The notes below the pieces were generated by a model. That model did not search any database and was not told the DNA's origin. It saw only the letters and a program-made list of their open reading frames with translations. DNA of 25,869 bases from CAZSAT01 sp964604675. Its GTDB lineage: Bacteria > Myxococcota_A > UBA796 > CAJQPC01. Every line of letters starts with the position of its first letter. Positions within the stretch are counted from its first letter, which is position 1. The stretch spans positions 1-25,869 of the forward strand of contig CAZSAT010000097.1 in assembly GCA_964604675.1 (NCBI GenBank), read 5' to 3'. Below are positions 8,805 through 15,936 of the stretch, one piece after another. The position numbers were made by a program, and so were the translations under genes.

Positions 8805-10415
8805 TCAGCTCAGCGGACGGGGCCGGAAGGTGAAGGCGGAGGCCGGGACCGGCACGCCGTAGCTTCGGAGCTGTTGGGCGCGCGTCACGTGCGCAGCGCC
8901 CTCGAGGAGGTTCTTGGCCACCTGCGCCACGCGGCGCTCGGCGGGATCTTCGAGGAAGGAGCCCTTGGCCCAGCGGTTGAACGAGCCCATCGCTGGACCG
9001 CACCAGATCTGGAAGTCCATGCGCCGCTCGCCGAGACCGGCGATGGCCCACTTGCTGGACTGACCGAGGTAGGCGCGAAAGGTGAGCGCCATCAGGTGCT
9101 TGGGGTCGCGCTCGGCGCGCTCGACCTCGCGCGGGTCACGCTCGGCCCAGAAGGCGCGGGTGGAGGCCCAGGCTTGCGCAAACGGCGCCTGCAGGATCTG
9201 CTTCTCGACGCTCCCCTGCTCCGACGCGGAGACCTCGTCCCAGCTGCCGTGGCTCCGGTAGAGCTCGTAGAGCTTCTTGGCGCGCACGCCGAACATCGTG
9301 CCGCGCTTGAGCACCTGCACCTCGACGCCCAGCTCGAACATGTCGGCCGCGGGCGCCATCACCACGTCCGCCAGGTCGGCTTCCGCCAGCATCGCCTTGC
9401 CGGACGCATCGAGTCCCGACTCGACGCAGCCCTGGTTCACCGAACCCGTGAGCACGTACGCGGCTCCCAGCGCGAACGCCGCCGCGACCGCCCGTGGCGT
9501 TCCCAGACCGCCGGCGGCCCCCACGCGCACCGGACGGGTGTAGGCGTGCTCGGCAGCCAGGACGTCGCGCAGATCGACGATGGTCGGGAACAGCGCCGTG
9601 AGCGGCTGGTTGTCGGTGTGTCCGCCGCTGTCGGACTCGACCGTGATGTCTTCCGCCACGGGCACGAGGCGAGCGAGGCGGGCCTCCTCGGCGCTGAGCT
9701 GACCCGCCTGCACGAGGCGCTGCAGCAGCTCGCTCGGCGCCGGTGACAGGAAGTGACGAGCCACCTCGGGGCGGCTGATCTTCGCGAAGAGGTAGTTGTC
9801 GCGGTGGATCCGTCCATCGGCGCCTTGACGGAGCCCGGTGCACGCATAGCGAACGACCGCCGGTGTCAGCGACATGTACGCGGCCGCGGACACGCGTCGG
9901 ACACGCTTCCGCAGGTACAGATCCGCGACGGCGGCCTCGACGGCCGGCTCGTTCGGCGAATGGATGAGGTTCGAACCCCAGGGCGCGTTCGGCCCCAGCG
10001 TGCGCGCCATCTCGTCGACAGCGGCCTCGACACGGGCGAGCGGGAGCCCGGCCGCGCCAAAGAATCCGAGCATGCCGGCCCGGCTCATCTCGATCACCAA
10101 CCGGGTGGTGGCGATCCCGTTGGCCATGGCACCCGAGACGTACGGAAACCGCACGCCATGGACCTCACAGAAGCTCCGGTCACCGAGCCACTCCGGGTAG
10201 AGCGCGGGCAGGGTGGCGAGGAGCGGAAAGGCTGGCGCACCGTTCGGGAGGGCCGCGATGCCTCCGCCGATGCCGACACCTAGCCGATCCGCGCGCGGAT
10301 CACGGAGCACGTGGGCGGGCTCGCGAAAGCGCGGGACGACGCCCAGCAGGTCGCGGCCAGCGAACGCCGGAGCGCCGCCGCTCCAGACGCCGATGTCGAC
10401 GAGTCCCGTGGGCAT
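8805..10415 (-). CDS. pfaD: PUFA synthase enoyl reductase, PfaD type
   Basis: 536-aa FMN-dependent TIM-barrel enoyl reductase of the nitronate monooxygenase/2-nitropropane dioxygenase superfamily, which saturates selected enoyl-ACP intermediates during PUFA synthesis. The sequence shows the PfaD-type active-site segment ITVESDSGGHTDNQP with His266, and a flavin-phosphate loop GGLGTPRAVAAAF at about 302-314. Its length matches stand-alone PfaD proteins (about 540 aa). It is the first gene of the operon, 30 bases before pfaA. This order (reductase first) is the one known for myxobacterial pfa1-pfa2-pfa3 loci, unlike the pfaA-B-C-D order of marine Gammaproteobacteria. The ATG is preceded by AGAGG six bases away; that ribosome-binding site lies in a small hairpin (see findings). 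Trans-acting enoyl reductases of polyketide clusters belong to the same family, but the neighbours settle the role. Confidence 0.94.
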   Translation of the reverse strand: MPTGLVDIGVWSGGAPAFAGRDLLGVVPRFREPAHVLRDPRADRLGVGIGGGIAALPNGAPAFPLLATLPALYPEWLGDRSFCEVHGVRFPYVSGAMANGIATTRLVIEMSRAGMLGFFGAAGLPLARVEAAVDEMARTLGPNAPWGSNLIHSPNEPAVEAAVADLYLRKRVRRVSAAAYMSLTPAVVRYACTGLRQGADGRIHRDNYLFAKISRPEVARHFLSPAPSELLQRLVQAGQLSAEEARLARLVPVAEDITVESDSGGHTDNQPLTALFPTIVDLRDVLAAEHAYTRPVRVGAAGGLGTPRAVAAAFALGAAYVLTGSVNQGCVESGLDASGKAMLAEADLADVVMAPAADMFELGVEVQVLKRGTMFGVRAKKLYELYRSHGSWDEVSASEQGSVEKQILQAPFAQAWASTRAFWAERDPREVERAERDPKHLMALTFRAYLGQSSKWAIAGLGERRMDFQIWCGPAMGSFNRWAKGSFLEDPAERRVAQVAKNLLEGAAHVTRAQQLRSYGVPVPASAFTFRPRPLS

Positions 10416-10421
10416 AAGGGG

Positions 10422-10434
10422 CCTCTCGTAGAGG
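10422..10434 (-). promoter_or_regulatory. Hairpin covering the pfaD ribosome-binding site
   Basis: On the minus strand the bases before the pfaD ATG read CCTCT-ACG-AGAGG, a 5-bp stem with a three-base loop, and the AGAGG arm is the Shine-Dalgarno sequence six bases before the start. It could limit translation of pfaD. The stem is short and may be chance. A second GC stem, CCGCCC/GGGCGG (10451-10456 with 10466-10471), lies between crcB and pfaD and might act as a weak crcB terminator, though no T-run follows it. Confidence 0.35.
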
Positions 10435-10494
10435 GAGCCGCACGACTAACCCGCCCGTCGGTGAAGGGCGGTTCAGTCCGGTCCACGCCGTGAC

Positions 10495-10866
10495 TCAGCT
10501 TGGAGTTGCTAGGCTCCACACCGCCCAGGCGGCACCGATGGACCCGAGCACGTTGGCCAGCACGAAGGCCAGAGCGGTGCCGAGCCGTCCCGCCTGGGCG
10601 AGCACGACCACGTCGAGCGAGAAGGTGGAGAAGGTGGTGAAGGCCCCGAGCACGCCCGTCATCAGCAGCAAGCCGCCGCCATCGGAGAGCCGAGGCACGA
10701 CGGCCACCGCGACCAGGCCGATGAGCGCACTACCGACCACGTTCACGCAGAGCGTGCCGAGCGCCGACCCCAGGCCGGTCGTGTCCTTGACGAGCTCGTA
10801 CACGCCATAGCGGGCGACCGCGCCGAGCGCGCCCCCCAAAGCCACCAGCAGCAAACGGGTCAGCAT
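10495..10866 (-). CDS. crcB: CrcB/Fluc fluoride ion channel
   Basis: 123-aa, four-helix inner-membrane protein of the CrcB (Fluc) family, which forms dual-topology dimers that export fluoride and protect cytosolic enzymes. The family signatures are all present: GGALGAVARY near the N-terminus, the conserved Asn in TLCVNVVGS, and GAFTTFSTFS, the phenylalanine-box/polar-track segment. The length is typical. The start chosen is the ATG at 10866, which gives the normal family length; an open frame continues far upstream but runs antisense through the methyltransferase gene. It is a single crcB copy, so the channel would be a homodimer. Its start faces the methyltransferase start across only 21 bases, too short for a fluoride riboswitch. 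It is transcribed toward pfaD, with 79 bases between; a shared transcript is possible but not shown. Confidence 0.93.
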   Translation of the reverse strand: MLTRLLLVALGGALGAVARYGVYELVKDTTGLGSALGTLCVNVVGSALIGLVAVAVVPRLSDGGGLLLMTGVLGAFTTFSTFSLDVVVLAQAGRLGTALAFVLANVLGSIGAAWAVWSLATPS

Positions 10867-10887
10867 CGAGCCCGCTATAACGCCGGC
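10867..10887. promoter_or_regulatory. Divergent start region with a two-way TATA-type -10 element
   Basis: The 21 bases between the crcB and methyltransferase starts contain GCTATAAC, which reads as TATAAC on the plus strand (six bases before the methyltransferase ATG) and as TTATAG/TATAGC on the minus strand (seven or eight bases before the crcB ATG). Neither gene has a Shine-Dalgarno sequence. A -10 box at this distance would place transcription starts at or near the start codons. No convincing -35 box was found. Confidence 0.4.
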
Positions 10888-11784
10888 ATGTCGCCGATCT
10901 CCGTCTCTGAGGTCCCCGGGGCCGTGCGTGCGCTCGTCGCGCTGCCCCGCGCTCACCAGCCGGAGGCCTGCCGAGCCCTGGCCGAGCGGCTGCCCGCGGC
11001 CGACGAGGCGTGGAACACCGCGTTCGGTTCGGAGAGCCTCTTCGATTGCTGGACGAGCACGGCGCTCGCCCAGGGAGTCTACAGGGCCAACCGCGCTCAG
11101 CTCCAGCTGGAGCCTGGCTGGCGTGCGCTCGAGATCGGCGGGGGCGACGGCCGCTTGTGGCGGGGCCTCGACCTCCCCGAGGGCACGCTGACGGTGGTCG
11201 ATCCGAGCCCCGAGGTCCATCAGCGCATGCGGCGGGAGCTGCCTCGCCACGTCGAGCTCGTCCCGGTCACGGCGCGCATCGAAGAGGTCGACCAGCTCCC
11301 GCCGTGCGACCGGATCGTGTGCAGCCTCACCCTCCACCACCTCGCTGGCCACGACGCCGAGCAGCGCCGCCACCACGGACTCGAAGGACCCGGGAAGCTG
11401 GAGGTCCTCACCGCGCTCCGTGGTGCCCTGACAGCCGGCGGCTTCCTGTTGGTGAACGAAGCCGACGTGCACTGCGACCTGGAGCTGGCCCCGGGCGACC
11501 GGGTGCTCGCGGACCGGCTCGTCGACAGCTACGTCCGCCGAACGGCCGTGTGGCTCGTGGGCGAGCTGGAGCGCGACCCGGTCCGCGCGCCGCGCCTCGC
11601 CGCCATCGTGCGTCACTGGTGCCTGGAGCAGGTCGCGCTCTACGACGTGCCCGTGGCGGAACGCGACGTGTACGAGCTCGACGTGCCGCGCTGGAGGCGC
11701 CTGTTCGACGAGGCCGGCTTCACCCTCCAGCGCGGCGAGTACACCGACGACGCCGGGCTGTTCTGGCAGTACATCCTGCGCTGA
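10888..11784 (+). CDS. Class I SAM-dependent methyltransferase, substrate unknown
   Basis: 298-aa soluble Rossmann-fold methyltransferase. Motif I is LEIGGGDGR at residues 81-89, the acidic residue ending strand 2 is in VVDPS (about 103-107), and the strand-4 segment is VCSLTLHHL at 144-152, as in Methyltransf_11/12/25-type enzymes acting on small molecules. A region of about 70 residues precedes motif I, and a Trp/Arg-rich C-terminal part (about 215-298) may form the substrate lid. I cannot name the substrate. The gene is divergent from crcB, is followed after 13 bases by the secreted protein gene on the same strand, and has no Shine-Dalgarno sequence, so it may be translated from a leaderless message. 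The fold is firm; the function is unknown. Confidence 0.88.
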   Translation: MSPISVSEVPGAVRALVALPRAHQPEACRALAERLPAADEAWNTAFGSESLFDCWTSTALAQGVYRANRAQLQLEPGWRALEIGGGDGRLWRGLDLPEGTLTVVDPSPEVHQRMRRELPRHVELVPVTARIEEVDQLPPCDRIVCSLTLHHLAGHDAEQRRHHGLEGPGKLEVLTALRGALTAGGFLLVNEADVHCDLELAPGDRVLADRLVDSYVRRTAVWLVGELERDPVRAPRLAAIVRHWCLEQVALYDVPVAERDVYELDVPRWRRLFDEAGFTLQRGEYTDDAGLFWQYILR

Positions 11785-11797
11785 GCTACGCCCGATC

Positions 11798-13033
11798 ATG
11801 CTCTCGACCTGGCTGCTGCTCGCCGCACCCGCGGTCGCCGACGACGCGGCCACGTGCCGATCAGCCGCGCTCGAAGCTGGCGTGCCTCGCCGTCCGGGCG
11901 CGCTCGTCTCCACCTCCGGTGACGACAGCTCGACCGCGGGGCCAGACCCCCAGGTTCACGTCAGAGCACTCCGCGCCTGCGCCCGGGCGTTGACCGAGAG
12001 CCGCGACTGCGTGTTTGCCAGCCACCTCCTCGACGTGCTCGACGGTCCGACACGCTCTCCGGACCTCGCGAAGCTGGTGGCCTGGTACCCGCACGAGGAC
12101 GAGCCGTTGTCGTGCCTCATCCAGTCCAACGCACTCCCGCTGGTGGGACGAAGCGTCAAGAACGAACAGCAGCTCACGGCGTGGTCCGAACGCTCCCTGC
12201 GCGGCCACGTGGTCTACGACGAGACGCGCATCCACACCTTGACGCTCGCCGAGCGCGACTTCAGCAGCAGCTCCGCGGCCGACCTGACCGTGTCCCTCGA
12301 GGCGACGCACACGGCCAACACGGGCGGCTTCGACATCCAGGACCTCTTCGTGGCCGTGCCCAAGGTCGTGGCGAGCCAGGGCGAAGCCAAGCCCTCCATG
12401 ACGCTGGAGAAGCGCAAGCTGGAGCGCCTCGCCCGAGACGACGATGGCTGGGAGCTCTGGCAAGCGGAGGCGGTGCTGCTCATCGAAGGTGGGTCGCTGA
12501 ACCGGGTCGCGTACGAGCCTGCCGTGGAGGGAATCGCCCCGACGCACGTGAAGGTCGCCAACGTGGTCGGCCGCGCATGGGGCTTCGCCTTCGGACTCGG
12601 GGGCGAGCTCTATCCCTTGCCTTCGGCGTCGAGCCGTGTGGTCCCCGTGGGTCACTTCTACGCGATGACCCACGTCTACGTCGGGCGCTTCGGCCGCTAC
12701 CGCCGCACCGTGGACATGGTCGGTCGCGGCTTCGACATGCGCCGCCACGTGGCGCTGGCCGTCGGCGCCGAGATCTCCGACGACCTCCTCGAGACGCCGC
12801 TGGACGAGCTGGTGGCGGGCGTCCGCCTGGGCATCCCCGGATCACGGCCGGGGCATCCCTGGCACCGCTTCGGCGGCTTCGCCGCGGTCGGACTGTCGGA
12901 CCCTGCCAACGGCACCGTCACCACCACCACCACCGACTCCAGCGGCGACACCGTCACCGTCACCGAGCTGACCGAGGTGGCCTACGGCGAGTTCCAACCC
13001 AAGGTCGTGATCGGCGTGGACTACGCCTTCTGA
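11798..13033 (+). CDS. Secreted, probably outer-membrane protein of unknown function
   Basis: 411-aa protein that I do not recognise. It begins with a short hydrophobic signal (LSTWLLLAAPAVA, probable cleavage before DDAAT) that lacks a basic n-region. Residues 20-120 contain several cysteines (CRSAAL, ACARAL, DCVFAS, SCLIQS), suggesting a disulfide-bonded, possibly helical periplasmic part. The second half is rich in alternating hydrophobic and aromatic segments with Gly, and the protein ends in VVIGVDYAF; a C-terminal aromatic residue after a beta-strand is typical of outer-membrane beta-barrels. A Thr/Ser/Asp-rich loop (about 368-385) would then be an extracellular turn. It lies 13 bases after the methyltransferase and its 3' end overlaps the convergent membrane-protein gene by 13 bases. 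Export is likely; barrel localisation is inference. Confidence 0.75.
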   Translation: MLSTWLLLAAPAVADDAATCRSAALEAGVPRRPGALVSTSGDDSSTAGPDPQVHVRALRACARALTESRDCVFASHLLDVLDGPTRSPDLAKLVAWYPHEDEPLSCLIQSNALPLVGRSVKNEQQLTAWSERSLRGHVVYDETRIHTLTLAERDFSSSSAADLTVSLEATHTANTGGFDIQDLFVAVPKVVASQGEAKPSMTLEKRKLERLARDDDGWELWQAEAVLLIEGGSLNRVAYEPAVEGIAPTHVKVANVVGRAWGFAFGLGGELYPLPSASSRVVPVGHFYAMTHVYVGRFGRYRRTVDMVGRGFDMRRHVALAVGAEISDDLLETPLDELVAGVRLGIPGSRPGHPWHRFGGFAAVGLSDPANGTVTTTTTDSSGDTVTVTELTEVAYGEFQPKVVIGVDYAF

Positions 13034-13848
13034 GACCGGCTCCGCGTCCACAAGGTGAGCGGCAGGGTGATGCCGAGCGCGCAGATCAGCCAGGCCGACA
13101 GGCTTCCGGCCCACAGCCCCCACGCCGGCAGCAGGAACGCGGCGAGCACCGCGTAGGCCGCCACGCTGGTCGAACCCAGCATCATGGGGCCCACCGCCCC
13201 GGCCGGCACGGCCTCACCCTGCACGAGCCAGAGGCTCACCATCGTGGTGAGGAAGATCGCCGGAAAGACCGACGCGACCCCCGCAGCCACCGAGCCACCG
13301 ACCGCCGCCAGCCACACCGCACCCCCGATTGCGGCGGCTGCGAGCCCGCCGCGCGCGAGGAGCGTGCCCAGCCCCGCCGCGACCGAACCCCGTGGCGCGG
13401 GTGGTGCGGACCAACAAGCCGCCACCCCGGTCACGAGGATGGCGAGCGTGGCGAGGCAGCCGACCAGCACCATCGAGGCCCCCGCGGCCTGGAGGCCGAG
13501 CAGGCCACCGACCAGGGCCACCGCCCCGAGCGCCCAGGCCGCGAGCCCGAGGCTCGTCATGAGGGCCAGACGCACGCCCAGCCCCGTGTCGGGGAGCCGC
13601 GGCGGGACCGCACGCCAGAGCCAGAGAAAGGCCGCGTTGAGCCACATGCCGGCTGGCGCCGCGCACATCGCTGCCGCGAACGCAGCGGTGTCGACCGACT
13701 GGGCGTGGATGCCGATGGCGGCGGGCACGATGGTCGACGGCAGCGTGCCCAGGAAGCCACCGACCACGCCGCCGAAGCGCTCGATGGCCACGGTCACGCC
13801 AATGGCCACGCCGCCGGCGAACAGCGCCGGCCCGAGGAGCTCGATCAC
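13021..13848 (-). CDS. Multipass inner-membrane protein of unknown function
   Basis: 275-aa, strongly hydrophobic protein with roughly eight or nine predicted membrane helices and few charged residues. Two segments look related: one near residues 25-45 (GGVVGGFLGTLPSTIVPAAI) and one near 185-210 (VAAGVASVFPAIFLTTMVSL). Each has glycines followed by a Phe/Leu-x-x-x-Pro-like stretch, which suggests an internal duplication as in small transporters. I cannot assign a transport substrate. The start is GTG at 13848, overlapping the stop of the DUF309 gene as GTGA, so translation is probably coupled. The 3' end overlaps the convergent secreted-protein gene by 13 bases. It is the last gene of the protease/DUF309/membrane-protein unit. 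Confidence 0.82.
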   Translation of the reverse strand: MIELLGPALFAGGVAIGVTVAIERFGGVVGGFLGTLPSTIVPAAIGIHAQSVDTAAFAAAMCAAPAGMWLNAAFLWLWRAVPPRLPDTGLGVRLALMTSLGLAAWALGAVALVGGLLGLQAAGASMVLVGCLATLAILVTGVAACWSAPPAPRGSVAAGLGTLLARGGLAAAAIGGAVWLAAVGGSVAAGVASVFPAIFLTTMVSLWLVQGEAVPAGAVGPMMLGSTSVAAYAVLAAFLLPAWGLWAGSLSAWLICALGITLPLTLWTRSRSQKA

Positions 13849-14345
13849 CCGCGAATCCGAGGCGGATCACCGCCCTCGAGGAAGCGCTGCGTGTCGGCCA
13901 GCAGACCGGGCACGTCGACCCCCCAGGCCAGGGCTCCCTCGGCGGCCACCACCCGGTCCAGCCGCTCGCGGGCGCGCTCCAGGAGTCGCGTGGCGGCTCG
14001 TGCCTCGGCCACGTGGTGCTTCAGGCACGCCGCAGCGAGCTGGATGATGCCCTGTACGTGGTCGAAGTAGGGGCTACCCCGCTCGGCGGTGTGCCACACC
14101 GCCTCGAGCTGTTCGTGGCACTCCCACCAGAAGTGCTGGTCGAAGAGGTCCAGCCCGCGCAGGTAGTAGCGCTCGACCTGCTCGGGCGGTGGATCGGCGG
14201 TGTGGGCACCGTGGAGGTGACCCTCCGGGTGCTTCACGGGGTGGGGGTTCACGCCCGGCACGAAGCGGTACCCGGGCAAGGGCCAGTCCGGCACGCGCAG
14301 CGGAGGCGCCTCGACCGGTCCTGGGATCAGGCGAGCACCGCTCAC
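13845..14345 (-). CDS. DUF309 family protein
   Basis: 166-aa soluble protein. Residues about 62-130 match the DUF309 helical domain: LFDQHFWWECHEQLEAVW (conserved Glu75, His77, Glu81 and Trp84), then HVQGIIQLAAACLKHH with the family's Gln-Gly pair at 98-99. The biochemical role of DUF309 is unknown; the paired Glu/His residues resemble a metal or small-molecule site, but this is inference. The N-terminal 55 residues (rich in Pro and His, PGYRFVPGVNPHPVKHPEGH) precede the domain and may be a separate element. Both ends are coupled: the GTG start at 14345 overlaps the protease stop as GTGA, and its own stop overlaps the next GTG in the same way. This gene order suggests a functional unit with the protease, which I do not recognise from elsewhere. 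Confidence 0.88.
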   Translation of the reverse strand: MSGARLIPGPVEAPPLRVPDWPLPGYRFVPGVNPHPVKHPEGHLHGAHTADPPPEQVERYYLRGLDLFDQHFWWECHEQLEAVWHTAERGSPYFDHVQGIIQLAAACLKHHVAEARAATRLLERARERLDRVVAAEGALAWGVDVPGLLADTQRFLEGGDPPRIRG

Positions 14346-15886
14346 CGCCTCCCAGCCTTCTTGCCCCGCCGCTCGGTGGCTCGAGCCTTCTGGGAAGACC
14401 CCGAGGAGCTGCTCGACGTGCTCGTCGACGCTCGACCGGACCTTCCGCCCTTCCCACCGTCGCCCTTGCCGACCTTGCCGCCCTTGCCGACCTTGCCGCC
14501 ACTGCCGCCGCCGCCAGGTCCCGGGCCGACCGCGACGGGCGACTCCTTGGTGCCGTTCCAGGGGATGTTCGCGTCGCCCTCGTCGTAGTCCAGAGCCGCG
14601 ACCACATCGAGCAGGCCGTAGCCGCTCGCATCGTCACGGCCCCTGGTGCCGACCTCCGAGGCGGTGGACAAGAGCGCGTTGCGCACCTCGTCCGGGTGCT
14701 CCACCCCTTCCGCGATGATCAAGGCGGCCGCTGCAGCCACGTGCGGGCACGCCATCGAGGTGCCCTGGTAGAGCGCGTAGCTCCACTCGCCCTGCGTCAC
14801 GGTCTCCTGCAGGATGCCGTCCATGTAGCCATCACCGTTGGCGTCCACCATGGTGTCGCCGCCGGGCGCGACCAGGTCGAGGTAGGCCCCGCCGTTGCTG
14901 TACCAGGCGACCTCGCCCTTGGCGTCGGTGGCACCGACCGCGATGGTGGTCGGGTAGCTCGCAGGGAAGGCCACCGTGTCCGTGAAGCCGTCGTTGCCGC
15001 TCGCCACGACCACCGTCACGCCCTCGGCGTAGGCGTAGTCCAGGGCATCTCCGATGATCTGGGCGTAGAGGTAGCCGCCCAGGCTCATGTTGATGACGTC
15101 GGCACCTTCGTCGACAGCGTAGACGATGGCCTCGGCCAGCACCTCGCTGGTCGTGCCGTAGTCGCCCATCACCCGCACCGGAAGGATGTCCACACCCGGC
15201 GCGAGCCCGGCCACCCCCCGATCGTTGTCGGTGGCCTGCGCGATCGTGCCCGCCACGTGGGTGCCGTGGCTGCCGGACCAGCCATCGTTCTTCTCCGCGC
15301 TCGCGTCGGACGCGTCACCGTCTTCGTCGACGAAGTCGTAGCCGCTCTTCAGGTGATCGAAGCCATCGGGGCCCTCGCTCACACCGCTGTCGATCACCGC
15401 CACGGTCACGCCGCGCCCGGTGCTCTCGTCGAGCACGTCCGGGAGCTTGAGCGCCTGCAGGTTCCACTGGTAGCCGTAGTTGGTGTCGCTGGGGTCGCCG
15501 AGCATCGAGAAGGTGACGACGGGCTCCACCCACTCCACGTCGCCACGCTCGGCGAGCGCGGACCGCACCTCGCTCTCGCTGAGCGAGGAGTCGATGCGGA
15601 AGGCGCGCTGCATGCCGCGGCCCTTGGCCTTGCGGCCGGCGCGGGGGTGCATGCGGCGGGCGCGGCTGATCTTTGCGCTCGAGAGCCCCACGAGCTCCTT
15701 GGCCTCGGCGTCGTCCTTCAGCTTCACGATGTAGGCGCCGCTGGCCTTGGACCCGGCCTGGGTGCGACCGGAACGCCGACTGCGCTTCTGGGAAGGAACC
15801 CCCTCGCTGAGCACCGCGATCTGGGACGCGGACGGCAGGGGGGTGTCCGAAGAACAGGCGGACAGCGCCATCAACAACGGAAGCAT
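14342..15886 (-). CDS. Subtilisin-like serine protease (S8), predicted lipoprotein
   Basis: 514-aa exported protease. The start at 15886 has GGAG upstream and gives a lipoprotein signal, LPLLMALSAC, with lipobox LSAC; a longer open frame to 15952 would run into the divergent gene. Residues about 50-140 resemble an I9-type inhibitor propeptide (GAYIVKLKDD ... VEWVEPVV). The catalytic domain has Asp166 (AVIDSGV), His207 (GSHGTHVAGT), Asn298 as the oxyanion residue (ASGNDG) and Ser377 (GTSMACPHVA), so it should be active. After about residue 445 the tail is low-complexity: Gly/Lys repeats (GGKVGKGGKVGKG), a Ser/Thr run, then a basic end (ERRGKKAGRR). The tail could bind polyanions or the envelope, or be cleaved; this is inference. 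The role is probably extracellular or envelope proteolysis. It is first in a unit with the DUF309 and membrane-protein genes. Confidence 0.94.
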   Translation of the reverse strand: MLPLLMALSACSSDTPLPSASQIAVLSEGVPSQKRSRRSGRTQAGSKASGAYIVKLKDDAEAKELVGLSSAKISRARRMHPRAGRKAKGRGMQRAFRIDSSLSESEVRSALAERGDVEWVEPVVTFSMLGDPSDTNYGYQWNLQALKLPDVLDESTGRGVTVAVIDSGVSEGPDGFDHLKSGYDFVDEDGDASDASAEKNDGWSGSHGTHVAGTIAQATDNDRGVAGLAPGVDILPVRVMGDYGTTSEVLAEAIVYAVDEGADVINMSLGGYLYAQIIGDALDYAYAEGVTVVVASGNDGFTDTVAFPASYPTTIAVGATDAKGEVAWYSNGGAYLDLVAPGGDTMVDANGDGYMDGILQETVTQGEWSYALYQGTSMACPHVAAAAALIIAEGVEHPDEVRNALLSTASEVGTRGRDDASGYGLLDVVAALDYDEGDANIPWNGTKESPVAVGPGPGGGGSGGKVGKGGKVGKGDGGKGGRSGRASTSTSSSSSGSSQKARATERRGKKAGRR

Positions 15887-15936
15887 CGGATCTCCAGGGC
15901 GTGGGAAGGGCCTATCGGGCGTGGTAGACCGGCGCG

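Noticed and set aside
10867..10887. Fluoride riboswitch upstream of crcB
   Set aside because: Only 21 bases separate crcB from the divergent start, too short for the crcB-motif aptamer, and no conserved aptamer segments were seen.
12112..14070. 652-codon plus-strand frame crossing three genes
   Set aside because: Arg/His/Gly-rich shadow crossing the convergent gene junction at 13021-13033, with no coding features.
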